Shown here piece by piece: positions 23,140 through 35,362 of a stretch of 64,000 bases of DNA. The stretch spans positions 372,001-436,000 of the forward strand of contig JAJEKV010000281.1 of NCBI GenBank assembly GCA_021234155.1, in the 5' to 3' direction. The notes below the pieces were generated by a model that was not told where the DNA came from, searched no databases, and was given only the letters and a program-made list of their open reading frames with translations. Positions within the stretch are counted from its first letter, which is position 1, and every line of letters begins with the position of its first letter. The DNA is from Isoetes taiwanensis (taxonomy: Eukaryota > Streptophyta > Lycopodiopsida > Isoetales > Isoetaceae). The position numbers and the translations under genes are program-made.

Positions 23140-23295
23140 AAATAGGTTTTCTTGCACATACATGCAAGCATTCACGCAAACCAATCCAATGCAAGCTCTT
23201 TCCAACATGTGGTTGGGGATAGAATTGAATTGAATATTCCTGATTTTTATCATCCACGGAGGCCAATCGGCCTATGGGACCCATAACTTGTAGGC
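23140..23295 (-). mobile_element. 3' tail of a LINE of the type at 12.1-13.7 kb
   Basis: On the minus strand, GGGTCCCATAGGCCGATTGG, then a CTCCGTGGATGATA block, then AATATTCAATTCAATTC resembles the 3' end of the minus-strand LINE at 12143-12200 (TAGGCCGCTGGGTCTCCATGG, then short TTCTA units). Only the tail is present. Confidence 0.55.
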
Positions 23296-23763
23296 CTTGA
23301 TGTTATCCTTTTGATGCTTGCATATTTTTTATATAATAAGGATCTCGCTAGATGGAGAAGGGTAAAATGCGGTAAGTATGGTTTGTTATAGGTTTGCAGT
23401 AGGAGAAACTTTTGCATATCAAAGAGGCAATATCATGTAGAAAAGAGATCCAACGTTATATAGAAAAGAGATCCAACAACTTCTAGATTAGGATAAGGAT
23501 CATTGAAAATGACATCCAAAAGGATGTGAAGATGTGGAAGTTGATTATGACATCAATTATATTAGTTGATGGCACAAGAGCAATATGCCCATGTTTGGAG
23601 GACTTCCAATTGGATATAAGAATTGTATGCTTGTTAGTCTACTTTTGCAAGTATCCTTTTCACAATGGAACTAAGGCTATCTTGCCTATGTAGATTTTCA
23701 ATTTCGCCTCAATCGTGATGTACAACTGAAATATAATAAACTAAGGAGTTACAAGAAATTTAT
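23296..23763. other. No supported gene
   Basis: A/T-rich. AGAAAAGAGATCCAAC is doubled at about 23439-23476. Nothing else was seen. Confidence 0.5.
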
Positions 23764-23785
23764 CGCGGCGGCCAAGGCCGCCGCG
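23764..23785. repeat. GC-rich perfect palindrome
   Basis: CGCGGCGGCC, AA, GGCCGCCGCG: 10-bp arms and a 2-base centre, at the outer edge of the left arm of the large inverted duplication, in otherwise A/T-rich DNA. Confidence 0.9.
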
Positions 23786-25776
23786 AACATTTCTCTTTTC
23801 TAAATGCACTGCAAGGGAGGCTGCCGCGAACATTTCTCTTTTCTAAATGCATTGCGAGGGAATTTGTGTCACTTTGGAGTGAAAAACATCTCCAACTGGA
23901 TCTATAGTGTATCTGAAAATGGGATTCAAGTGGAATTCACCTTGAAAGTTTTCTATGTATTTTAGAAGACCTTAAAAGGACATGGTTGCATAATAATTGA
24001 CATTATCTAAGAAAAAATGCCATTTCAATGGAAGAGTTCTCATTGAAAGCTTTCTTTAGTCACAAACTCCATTATAATACATATATTGAGTAGTATGTCC
24101 TGTAACATGATATCATACTAATATCTAGATTTCAAAGTCCAAAATGCTAGCATGTTTTCCTAACATGACATCATACTAAATATCTAGATTTCAAAGTGCA
24201 AGATTGCAAATGCATGTCATGTGTAATTTCTAGAAATAATAAACGATTGATTCTTGTAATAAGCTGGGCTAAGTAGGTGCCAAACTGGCTTGTAAAAAAT
24301 GTTATTGATGAGAAAAATTATAAAAAGTGATTATTTGCTCAAAAGTCCTAATAATATTATTAGGAATGAAAATCAAATTGATGCCGGGACATCATTTACT
24401 CCATCGCCAACCTTACATGACCTTCAGTTAAAATACTTTCAGGTTTAATAACTCCCTACCTAGTTTATTTTCTGAAGGTTGTGTAAATTACCATATCAAG
24501 TGTGACTCCACTTTTATGCAGAGAAGGAATATATTTAGATTTCCCTTGAGGCTGAAGAGCCCCATGAGAATCTTCAATTGTGTTGATGCCAATGGGGCTC
24601 TTCAATCGTGTTGATGCCAACGGTCCTAGCTATATTTGCTACTGCCTCTTCCCTGTCCCCTGACAGTAATTTAGTTCTTATTTCCATTGCACATTTGATT
24701 AGAAAGGATATGAAAAATCTTGTTTATAAATAGTTGACACTTGTAAGAAAAGTGGATACCTCACGCAATGCCCTTTGCATCTTTCCTTAAAAGTGTCAAT
24801 AACACCATTTGTTCCAATGATCCCCTTTCCCTTCATTCCCATATAAACAACCAAAACCTGCATCTTTGCCCAAAAGCAATATGTTGCATGATCCTTCTTT
24901 TGATTGTGGATGCTTTGAATGCTACCGGAGTTACTTGAGGCTCTGTTCCATGGACAAAGAGATATTCATTAACATCATATATGCGCATCATATATGCTAG
25001 CGTGGCAGAAACAACAGGAGTGAGTCCTTTTAGATTATCCATAGAAGCTTCAATGACAAAATCTGAAAACAAAAGTTGTGGATGGTAAAAAGCAATTCGC
25101 TCTCACGTCATCTTGCCTGCACACATTTGTATGATTATGTTGAAAAAAAAAAGAGATCCGCAATCATTGCAAGTGCTGCATGCCTACAAACATCAAGAGT
25201 CCAGGATGGGAGTGGCTTATCTGCAAAGCAAATCCATGCGGATGCTTATGTCTATGGCCTTTCAGATGTATCATATATATACACACACCATTTCTAATGT
25301 TGCATGATGAATCTATTTCTAATGTTGCATGATGAATCTGGAACTTTTTCTTTTTATGAGGAATGGACTCTTACATTGTATAAAGTTAATTGAAACTCAA
25401 AACCTTGTACCAATCTTCTCGCATCATCCTGGCCTGGAGCTTATAATGCAGTTTACCTAATTCTTTGCTCTGGCCTTGGAAACTTTTGAAAGTTCTGTCA
25501 CTACGTGCATATGGAAAAAGTAAGGCATCTCCCGTGAGTAACCCTGAGCGTTAATGGGTAACCCTGAGCCCTTCACAGGTGAGAGAACTGAATAAGAATT
25601 GACAATAATGCTCAACTAAAACAAAAGTTTAGCATTCTATGCACATGGAAAGACTAAAAAATACAAAGCTAGAGTTATTTATATTTCCATTTCCTATGAT
25701 TGAAGCCATGGGAACGAAGTTCCAAGAAAACAACATCAGTCTAAATGGGTGTTCTCTAAGAAAATGATAGGGCAAT
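23765..25776. repeat. Left arm of a large inverted duplication (partner at about 46735-49110)
   Basis: Many blocks match the right arm in reverse complement. Examples are GAACATTTCTCTTTTC (23786 / 48925), CATGGTTGCATAATAATTG (about 23980 / 48750), the ATPase remnants (24380-24860 / 47640-48065), CATTAACATCATATATGC-like (24968 / 47500), and the block around AGCATTCTATGCACATGGAA (25631 / 46900). Identity is clearly below 100% with many small gaps, so the duplication is old. The inner edge is where the 18-kb insertion begins. Confidence 0.85.
24380..24860 (-). pseudogene. Remnant of a chloroplast-type copper P1B-ATPase (PAA2/HMA8-like), left copy
   Basis: Minus-strand fragments in order: VYMGMKGKGIIG (about 24830), then LLSGDREEAVANIARTVGI (about 24611-24670), then IPSLHKSG (about 24505), then VGDGVNDVPAS (about 24380-24412). 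These correspond to the P-domain and hinge (GDGxND) of copper-transporting ATPases. The GDRE form is closest to the thylakoid member. Frameshifts, stops and missing segments show a relic. The intact protein moves Cu+ into the thylakoid lumen. Further upstream, minus-strand frame 24833-25072 may be another degraded exon. Confidence 0.6.
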
Positions 25777-27599
25777 GGGTATAAGCACGCTAGGGTGATA
25801 AAAAAAAGGGCCATTCGAATACATTACATATAACGTTATGTATTTTAATTATAGCAAGTTTTTGATTGCCATCATTAAAGAAAAATGTCATTATTCGAGT
25901 GTACCAAAAATTCCCTCCATTTTGTTCCCCCTGTTTCTTGGCTAACCGAGTGGAGCAAGAATTGGTTTGTTTTCCGAAAATTGGCACTGCTAGATCGTTT
26001 GAACCCGCTCGGAGCACTGCATATCCGTGTGATCTGCCCCGTAAGTTTTGTTTTCTTTATTTTGTAGTTTTAATTTTTCGTGGATTTCGGTCGAAAATGA
26101 ATTCAAGAAGTAAATGTGAACTGGTTCTATGGATTAAAAATTGAAAAGCGGTATTTTTCAAGCTAAATCGACGTAGGTTTAACATGAATATAAACAATGC
26201 GTTTGGTTTAAGGTCTGATCTTCAAATATTTCATCTTATAAAATCAAATTTGTTGCTTTGTTCATTTTGCAGGTACTGTGAACATGGCAAAGACCCCAAA
26301 GAAGACACCAATCAAGGGTTCAAGAAAGTCTCCAAGGACCGGAAAGCCTCCAGCAAATAAGAAAGCTTCAAGTTCGCATGCCAAAAGGGAAATTTTACCT
26401 CGATGATACCGTGTTTTTACGAAGAGGCGGCTCGCATTAACTGAATTTTGTGATGTTTACGAGCAGTATGATGCTATGGTAAGAGAGATATGGGGTGATG
26501 AAGCACCAAGCGGTATGGCTATAAGGATGACGAATTGATATCAAGTGGGGATTTAAGAATTTCCGCAAATGGTATGAATTTGCTTTTGGAAGAAAAGATG
26601 TTATGAATCACTATGTCCCTCCTCAGACTTTGCAAGGGCATTTGCATTGCATCCTAAAGGTGCGTATGGACCGGGAAGATGTCAAAGCATGGGCCGATCG
26701 GGCAAAAGGATTCTCGATCTATCTAGTGAGGTGGTGACAGTAAAATCTAGCAATGCAAATGCAAAAGCCCCAAGAACTTCAAAAGCTAAGAGTTACACAA
26801 AGGAGCAATTAGAAGTTTTTAGTAACTTCTTAGACAAGCAGATCTATTGTGAAAACATCTTTAAGCAAGAAATTAACCGAAAGCTAAAGGAAAGAAGGCA
26901 AGAGATCCTTGATACATTGAAGCACAAGGAAGGGGAGAGAGTTTATATTAGGTTGGTCCAGAAGCAGAGAGGAATGTTGAGGCAAAAAATGGGCATTGGA
27001 GGATCAACAATCAAACCTGGACCAAACATCGAAAAGTGCAATAAGATTTCAGCACCTAAAATGGAAAGTTGAGGATGCTATCGAAAGCAAAAGGACTCTA
27101 GAATGCGAGGATCGGCCGAGCTCGTAAACATATTGACATGAATCTTCTGGGAATTGAAACATGTAGATGCAAAGATTGAAGCTACATCTATTGATATGAG
27201 CTTCTCGGTGAGGCGTGAGACAAAAAAAAATTATGGAACTCGGGGGAATTTTAGAACATTCCTCGATCCTTACTTTGACCCCTCCTCTCCGGTCTACAAT
27301 TCTTGCGGATCGATTATTGTTCGCCTTTTTCTTCATGTACATATTGTGAACAATCTTTTGGTGTGAATCCAATTGGTTCGGCACCCGCAGACACCCTTAT
27401 TGTCTTTTTGTGTATATCCTATCTTGCTAGCACAAAGATCTCATGTGTTGATCCCCATTTGCCATGGAATAGCAATTTGCTCAGAAAGCACTTGGACCGC
27501 TTTTGCAACAAAAGGTTAGTACATGTACATTTGAATTACAATTTCTTTTCTTATTTTAATAGTTAGATTCTTTTTTGCATGAAGGTTTTAGGCTTGCAT

Positions 27600-28070
27600 T
27601 TACATTGAGTATTTAGATACATAGTTTTTGTAGTTGGATAATGTGGGTTCAGTCATGTATAATCTGCCAAATAGACTACTTATTTTTAAAGATGAGAGTT
27701 TTTAATTTCATGTGCACATCAGCTCAGTAATGTAGGTAGCTAATTACTTGTTATTGAGAACTGTATAGTGTAGCAATTGACAGATACATTGCTATTGTTG
27801 CTGTCAAAATTACATTTTGAGTTGTTATTGAATACTTCAAGACTCATCAGTGGGCAGAGTACAATATCAGTAGATTTGTTTACATTGATTGTACTTGTAA
27901 CAATGAATTTTGAGTACATTTCAAGACATTTCAACAAGACATTGAGTACATTTACTTGATAAATCGAAAGTACATTAGCAGATGGATACATTGGAGTACA
28001 TTGTCGGGTTAATTTTTTTCGATGGCATTCTTGTAGAGTACATTAAGAATACATTTCTTAGCTGATGATC
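27600..28070. repeat. Intron rich in GTACATT/TACATT words
   Basis: Between about 27780 and 28050 the word TACATT recurs roughly a dozen times, often as GAGTACATT or AGTACATT, in a non-coding stretch of the plus-strand gene. A related cluster lies at 33838-34100. Confidence 0.6.
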
Positions 28071-28959
28071 CGATATACTCAATGTTTGACCGATGCGGTG
28101 ATTTTGGTAGCATAAGGAAACCGAAAAGGGTATGATATTGTAGTCTTGTTAATCATGCATATTCCTTTTCTTATCTCAAGTCTTTTTCTACTCTCTATTG
28201 TAGATGACAGTAAGAAGCCAACAGCACTTTCTTCCAAGGTATTGGATTTGACAGAAGGTCAGGAGGATTTGGGAAATACTTCTACATGGGCATCACCTGT
28301 AAACCTTGTAAAGTCTTTTGAGGAAGAGCTTGAGGTACCAGTGAAGTCCTCGGATACATGTAAGTAAATATCACATCCGATTGATTTACAATCCCTGAAT
28401 TTAATTTTCATGTCATATGAGCTTGATATGTCACTTGGAATTCCATATAGCCACGAGCATACCGATTCGAACATTTGTGGATTATCTTGTGAGAGGTTGA
28501 AAAGTTAAAGCGTAGGCGATGTAGTTAATAACCGCAGGTATGTTGCATCTTCTTTTTGCTTGTGTGTCGCGCAATTATTAAACACCATTTTTTGTAGGTT
28601 CTTCAAGTTTTTCTTCACAATTATAAAGTTCCGATTCCTCGGGTCTTTCTTCACAATATAAATTTCCAGACAAACCAATTTGGAAACCTATTAAGCCAAT
28701 GCCATCATTTCAAAGCAGAAATGAAAAAATGTCATGGAGTGATGATTCAACAGGTATACCATTAACTTAAAATTAGGATTCACAATCTTTTGATTAACTT
28801 TGGTGACTCATTTATGCAGAAGTGTTGGAAATTGGTGAATCTTTTGCAGCCTTTGTTCAGGCAACCATTGAAAAGATAGAGGATAGTAGCCATATTAAGG
28901 GAGAGGAAGAGATGGTGGAGGTACAAGAGATCCAAAAGGATGATGTGGCAGTGGAGGAA

Positions 28960-29090
28960 ACCAGAACCGAGGAAACAAAGGCTGAGGAAACAAAGGTTGA
29001 GGCCACTAAGATTGAGGCCACTAAGGTTGATGACATAGAGGAAACCAAGGTTGAGGAGACCAAGGTTGTTAAACAGGAGAAGCAGACAAG
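28960..29090 (+). repeat. Coding repeat: (E)ETK(V/A)E units
   Basis: Codons for TEETKAEETKVEATKIEAT, then KVDDIEETKVEETKVV, form an imperfect 15- to 18-bp tandem repeat (GAGGAAACAAAGG-like) within the acidic region of the Ulp1-type gene. Confidence 0.8.
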
Positions 29091-30499
29091 AAAAAGGAAG
29101 GACCAAAAGCAAAATACAACTTCAACCAAAAGGTGAATATTTATTATGTTAGTTGAAGCTTTTAAAGTGTAATATCTGAACAATTTTATGATGACTTCTG
29201 CAGGACTAGAAGCCAAACATCATCTGAAAGTGCTCGATCTGGAGATGACAGCACAGGAGAGTAAGTAAGATTCTGTTGTAGTTGCAATTCATTTTGTCTC
29301 TCAATAATGCAAGTTTGGTTTACTGAGACCCGAGAGCTTGTTGAAAATAGTTCCATGCTACCCTTTCCAAAAAAGCCTCTAATCAAGGTGACTAAATATT
29401 GTGTGGAAGGTCTTTTGCAGAGACAGCACATGTCCAACATGTGCATATAGACATATTTGGAAGGTAACTTGATCAGATTCTTTTTTGCATTATGGTTAAC
29501 TACTTGAACTCTAACCTCACTTGCTTTGTGAATAGGTATCCGATTAGCATTATGCCCCGACAAATGGCGTGATGCATTTTTTTTTTCTTCCCTCAGGAAT
29601 TTCTTAGTTTCACTGAGCAGGCCTTTAACAAACTGTCATCTGATGCAACTTCGATGGTACAGTCTGGATTGGCTGTAGTTCAAAAAGGGCTTCAGGGAAT
29701 CATATTGAGCAAATGCCAGTACATTATGATTCCAATCCAGATTGAGGATCCTATGCACCATGCACTGGTCATCATTATTTTAGATAAGGCCAAGAACTGT
29801 AAAGACACCCTTTGTCTTCTCGCCTATCCTTATTCTCAACTCGCTAAAGAATGTGCAGGTTGACACGAGGATGGTTATGATGTAAGTGCACTCACTATTA
29901 ATTCGATTGTAATCTTTGCATAATTCTGATGTTATTTTCTATTGCAGGCTTCATAAAGATATCATTACAGCATTGACTAATTCCAGTTCTCGTAAGATTG
30001 ATATTTATGTGAAGAATTCAGTGCAGAAAGAAATTAGACCTGAGGTTCCACAACAAGGTGACCTGGCCTCCTGTGGTCTTTATGTCATGGGTTATATGCA
30101 AGCCTTTGTGGATGCCCAGTGCGTGCTAAGAGCATGGTGAGATAACATATCAACAATTGCTTTTATATAATATTTGATTCTGAAAACTATTTGTTTTCAT
30201 TCTTTGATTCTCTTGATTGGTTTGATCGGAGAATGCATACGTCCAAGAGACATGTGCTCATTAAGGCTATGATTAATTATAAGAGCCATCTCATTAAAAC
30301 AGGCACTACTAGCACCTAAGAGAAGCATGGTAGTGCTTAACTTCTTTCATAACTCTTTATCAAATGAGGCCAATTGGCTTTTTTTCTTATTGAAACAACA
30401 CTAAGCCATTTGGCTTTATGTAATCTTGATAATGTAATCAATGAATGGTTGCAATCCTAGTGCTACCGTGATGTTAATTATATTTTGCTTCCTTTACAG

Positions 30500-31140
30500 G
30501 GACTCCTAATATTTGAGATCCAAGGTGTTACGGGTTACTTTTATAGAACTCCGTGAATCAATATTTCCTCTTACAAGCCCATAATTCGGAACATGGAGTT
30601 TTCTTCATGGACCAACAATGAAAGCAATGCTTCAATATGCCTCCTTTCATTGGGATTTGGCCATATGGTCAACTCTTCCCTTAGATATCATAACATCAAT
30701 TTTGGACAAGCTCTATGAAGATGGCATCCCAAAATTTAAACATGTTTATGGAAAGAGAGATGTTGGGGACTTCCTTATACAAATTAGGTTGGTGTAACCC
30801 CTCAAGTAGTACCTATGGATAGTATTGTCATTGAATATCCTTAATACAATGGTCGACTCTGTGGTGTGTTTGAGTCTAAGCACAAAGCTCTTTCAACAAA
30901 AGAAAGTTATGTTTGTGTGCCACTATGGACACCTTTGATAGAAACCGCGACAACCATCATCCTTCTTATTTGATTGGTGGTAGGGTTGAAATATGCACCA
31001 GATTTTGCCAATTACATAAAGGAGCATAAGTTGGATGACTCTTGGGACATATATGGTGACATTATCATCAAGACTATAGTGGATGAATCTGGCGAAGATA
31101 TGAGCAGGAATAAAAGGCCCTATGTACAATGCCTTTGATA
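30500..31140 (+). pseudogene. FCP1/NIF-type (HAD) phosphatase domain remnant
   Basis: After a TTTACAG acceptor the frame reads GLLIFEIQGVTGYFYRTP and a stop. A coherent run follows: GPTMKAMLQYASFHWDLAIW, STLPLDIITSILDKLYEDGI, then KFKHVYGKRDVGDFLIQIR (about 30608-30795). Further on come PMDSIVIEYP (about 30810-30840) and FANYIKEHKLDDSWDIYGDI (about 30998-31060). Plant NIF-domain phosphatases have this order: LLVLDLNG, the EFLKFC...VGIWS block, then the YL...F..SWDFY-like end. The catalytic DxN position is E-I-Q here, so the copy would be inactive. It may be a host gene piece captured by the transposon. Confidence 0.5.
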
Positions 31141-31309
31141 AACCGAATGCCTTCCACCGTAACTTTTCTAGATGTGGACTTGCTTTCATAACTACTTGTT
31201 AAATTATATCTATTATTAATATCTAAGGTTGAGGAAGTTTTATTATTAATATTTAAGATTTAATACTTTATAAATGCTAATAACTTTTAACTTTTGTTAT
31301 TGGATTAGA

Positions 31310-31631
31310 AGTTGAGGAAAATGAAATTGAAGAGGAATTTATACATGGAGCGTAAACTTAACAAAAGGAACTTGTACATGTACATGGAGCAGAGGTTGAA
31401 CCAGATGAACCACCATCTCCTTTAGGGACTGAAGCAGAATATGTTCCAGATGTACCATTCTCTTGTGGCTTAGGGTATGAAGCAAGATTCCTTACCAGCC
31501 TGCCTGGATTATGGGAACAGGTCGAACAGATCGAAGACAGAAGCACCAGGGATGAGATGCTAAGAATACTTTGGGCAATTCACAAGATCTATGATCCCCG
31601 ATCCTTGGGAAGGAATCAGTTTGCCAAGTGA
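31310..31631 (+). pseudogene. Coding-like stretch, unidentified
   Basis: The plus-strand frame includes EVEPDEPPSPLGTEAEYVPD and LPGLWEQVEQIEDRSTRDEM and reads on to IYDPRSLGRNQFAK before a stop at about 31629. Composition looks like coding sequence; it may be the 3' part of the upstream plus-strand genes. No domain is recognised. Confidence 0.3.
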
Positions 31632-31957
31632 ACACGAAGTCAACCGTAGGTCGCGTGGAGCTGGAGTGGGCTTCCAATTGCAAGAGAAGCAGCTAGATGG
31701 CCTCGCCACAACTAGTACTAACATTATATTTTCGGCCGGAAATCTCAGAGAATGGATGCAATACCTATGAGATTTCAGCCACCACAGATGTAATAGTTAG
31801 GCATAAAAGAAGTTGATATATTCGTAAAGTTATCAATAACAAGAAACAAGTTTTGAAATAAGTTCATGTACTCAATTACAATGTAATATAAATCATGTTA
31901 CACCAAAGACTTTTTCTCTTTTCAGATTACTTCTCTCCAACATATAATCTGTTCAAG

Positions 31958-34900
31958 CTATTCCGCATCATGTAGCATTTCGGGGCAAACTTCCCAAGAG
32001 TAGCATCTCATGCACATCGTAGACAATGCATAAGCTGCAGAAGCACCCTTCACCTTATGATTTACTTTTGGCATTGCAAACTTTGCTCCAATAACAGACT
32101 CTGCAGGTACAAGAACTTCTTTGTCATCCAATAACTTATACTTGTGGTGACAACCAGGCAATTTTTGATAGTAATAGGCGGATATGACTGTTTCACCTGT
32201 ATGGTGATAATTTTTGTAATCGTCAATAACATTTTCCTGGAAAACAAATTTTGTTTTCTTGCAAAGTAGGATATAGTATGGCACATTTTCTTCATTTCCT
32301 GGTGCAGCAAAAGAAGCAAACATATCACCTACCTGTACTAGATCTTCTAGCTCTTCATTTACATTTGCAAAAGCAGCAGTTTCCTCATTCTCTACTTCAC
32401 AATGAGTACTTACTCGGGGTACTAGCTTCTTTAATTGCCACTTCCCACAGAATGAAATGGACTCACAAGCATCCCATTCAAAGTTAATGCAACCATTGCG
32501 TATAAAGATAATGGTCTCACCATTACTAAGGTGGGGTCAGTTTGGACTTATAGAAGCTATAGCATGCAATTTCGAATACCGTGAAGAGGTTGCACATCTA
32601 ATGCATTGGTTCTATCAATATCGACTCCTTCACTTCCCAAGATACTCGTTAACATTAGATTGCTTGCTCCTCAAGACAACACAAGCATCATGTGCACCTC
32701 TAATCTGCATTCCATGTTCTCAGAATCGCTACACCGCAAGTACCCTTGGCCTTGGCGGACTCTCCATCATGTTCACCTTTTCCATGCCCGGAACCAAAGT
32801 AGTTCCATTGTAAACTAATGCCATATTCAACATGGTACCCGGTAATGAAATATAAATTTCTTCGGACTTGTATTGCGGCAAAGACAACCATCGAATTCAC
32901 ACAATATGATATGTACATGAGATCCACCATTCTCTTTCAGCCATTTCGGATGAAGCTTAAATGTATGTTGTACAAAATGTGTATCATGATTCTGTCATCG
33001 AAATATACAAGTGAACAGTCTTCTTCAAGATGCCATTTACCTTTAGCATGGTAATCTGTACCATTATAGTAACTTGGTCGCAGATTCCAATGTTCGACCG
33101 AACCTCTTTGAAAGGCTTCAATGTATAATTTTCTGCAAAGTCAACCACCGATATCTTGAATCATCTCTCAGGTTTTGAACACATCTTCGAATTCTTTTGC
33201 TTTGCCGCTGAGCCGCAAAGTTGTGATGGATAAATGTCTTCATGTGACCAAACATGGCATCCAAAGATACAGGTGCATTTGTTGTCTTGTCCACCAATCG
33301 AGCCTTCTTGAGACTCCTTTTTTTTTTAGACTTCTCATCCACATAAGAGTATATTTGCCAATTGACTTCACTTTCAATGTCATTTTCGGTTTCTTTTGGA
33401 CACAAGATAATGTTACGCTTACCAGTTCTTGCAATCACTTGTAATACAATTTAATTTGTGCCACTCGTCACTATCTGTTTTGGACAAACCATACTCCTCC
33501 ATAGAGTCTTGACATTACAAAGATGTATGCTTGTGAGCTCGACAAATTCCATCATTTTTGTTAGCAAAGACAAACTTCACAATTGCAAACTACAATTGAT
33601 GTGGAGCTTAGCCCTCATAGAATTAAATGCCTTCCTGAAGTTCTCTGCTTGCTCATGCTTGACACAACAACATGTGTTTCTTTCCTTTAGCTTCCTTACA
33701 CAATCAGGTTTGAGGTATTCGAACAATCTGATGCCAATGTCTGCCTCTGGGTGTTGCTCCACAAAGTTCTGGTACAGTTCAGCCTGTGCATTCAAATCAT
33801 CATAGTTAATAAAAGATTTTGTATGTGCAATTGAGTACATGCGAAGTCAAAATGTACTAACATGTACTCATAATGTACTCATATGTACTCATATGTACTC
33901 ATATGCACTCAGAATGTACTTACAATATACATAAGGACAACAGAATACACATTACACATGTACATTAAATACATGTGTAAGGATAAAGTAGTAGTGTGGG
34001 TACATTACTGTACCCTAGAGCATATTACTGTTCTAGAGTAAATTCTTGAAGTCCATAGGCACTATCTGAAAGTCTAAGTACAAGATATGTACTCTATAGA
34101 CATGTATAACATACAATATTATGCAAATATCTAATCTGTACATTGGTTAAGAATTTTGGAGTCACTGCATAAATAAGAAAGGAAGATTTAGTATAATATA
34201 CATGGTCAATAAATGTAAGCAAACCAACAAAGGTGATTGCATATGTAAAAGTAAGTAAAAGTGAATACATAAATGATAGATCAGTCATTAGAAAGCATTC
34301 ATACATCAAAACAAAGAAGATACTATAAATTCCAATAAAAGTGAACATATACATGAGGGATCAGAAGCATTTCATACAATAAAGAATGAAATACCTGTGG
34401 TATATCAAGAAACTGGATTGCTTGATGCCTTTTCTTTCTTACATCCCTGTATTTAGGTGAAACCTTGGTGTTGTTTAACCAAAATTGGATGACTAATTGC
34501 TTTGTGTCTTCGTCCAAACAATCGGATCTTCTCTTTTACACCGCTAATGCCCATATAGTTGGACCTGCAATTTTCATTCTCTTTCTTCTGCCTGCAGCGT
34601 ATGACAAATTTCGAGGATGGCAGTTCAACATTTTTGAAGCAACTCCTTTCTGCTTCAATTCCCCATTTTTCCCAACAATCATGGATAAAACAGTGCTTGG
34701 TCGCCAACTTGTCTTTGCTATTAGAAGATTTAACCTCTTCTAATCCATCTTTGAGATTTTGTAACAATGAATGTTTCACCACTGCTTCTGAAGGTAGCCC
34801 AATCACAGGTTTAAACAACCCCAAGAGCCTGTTATCTTGCAAGATCCTGGAAACCAATACCTCTCTTTCACCAGGAGATAGAGAACTGGCTTCATTTCTG

Positions 34901-35133
34901 AAGCATTCAACAACCTTTTCTGCTCTTTTCCTGATTTTTTTGGTGAAGTACCTGGAATATGATCTGCCATTCTCATTGTTGATGGATTATCACTCTGTCA
35001 CTTCATTCAGCATGTCATTTAGAGTATCTTGTTCAACCATTTTCTGCTTCCCTTTGTCGATTTCGGTATCACCGTCCTCATTTTGGACATCAGCCTGAGT
35101 AATTCTGTTCATACTTTGATTTTCTTGTGCCAT
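31958..35133 (-). pseudogene. DDE-type transposase (DFAENY / GHGKGEHDG family), multi-exon, damaged
   Basis: Reading leftwards from MAQENQSMNRITQ (35133): exons at about 34920-34453 (FWLNNTKVSPKYRDVRKKRH), 33840-33577 (LKPDCVRKLKERNTCCCVKH), 33438-33143 (VDKTTNAPVSLDAMFGHMKT), then VVDFAENYTLKPFKEV (DFAENY region 33122-33142), then an FDGC...QYKS stretch (about 32870-32895), then WNYFGSGHGKGEHDG (about 32763-32810), and a C-terminal exon 32323-31958 (APGNEENVPYYILLC). The Asp of DFAENY, the Asp of (S/F)DGC..QYK and the HGKGEHDG motif mark a DDE/RNase H-fold transposase-like family seen in large eukaryotic DNA transposons. Several motif joins need frame changes, so it is probably inactive. The superfamily is not decided. 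Confidence 0.65.
33838..34100. repeat. TGTACTCATA repeats in a transposase intron
   Basis: ATGTACTCAT is repeated four times in tandem near 33867-33905 (one copy altered to ATGCACTCA), surrounded by further GTACT/TACATT words up to 34100. It lies between two exons of the minus-strand transposase and mirrors the TACATT-rich intron at 27.6-28.07 kb. Confidence 0.75.
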
Positions 35134-35362
35134 GCCCCTACTACTACTATGAAAACTGATATGCATGCAAAGATCCGGCAAGAATTTGAAATTCTTTTCT
35201 TTGTTTTAGATTCTTAGACCGTAGATTGGAGGGAATTTGCTTGCTTCGGATGGATTGGAGAGAATTTGCTTGGATCGGAGGGAATCCAGGGATTGCGCCC
35301 AAAATTTCGCAACAACCGTCGGCCACTTCATGTCATGATGACAAACAACACGATTGCAAATT

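Larger units (their letters stand above)
26284..30140 (+). pseudogene. Multi-exon transposon gene ending in a Ulp1/C48 cysteine-peptidase-like domain
   Basis: It starts at 26284 with a very basic N-terminus (MAKTPKKTPIKGSRKSPRTG). An in-frame TGA follows near 26404, and other exons are shifted. Exon-like parts are SYTKEQLEVFSNFLDKQIYC (26791-26850); FCNKR with a GTTAGT donor (about 27500); KKPTALSSKVLDLTEG (28214-28365, GTAAGT donor); KPIWKPIKPMPSFQSRNEKM (about 28670-28755); and an acidic block of repeated ETKVE-type units (28819-29133). The C-terminus has PMHHALVIII (about 29753) and VPQQGDLASCGLYVMGYM (30046-30099). The Gln, Cys and H regions fit Ulp1-like peptidases, often carried by large plant transposons. 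The usual HW is HA here, and no clear Asp is seen. Confidence 0.6.
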
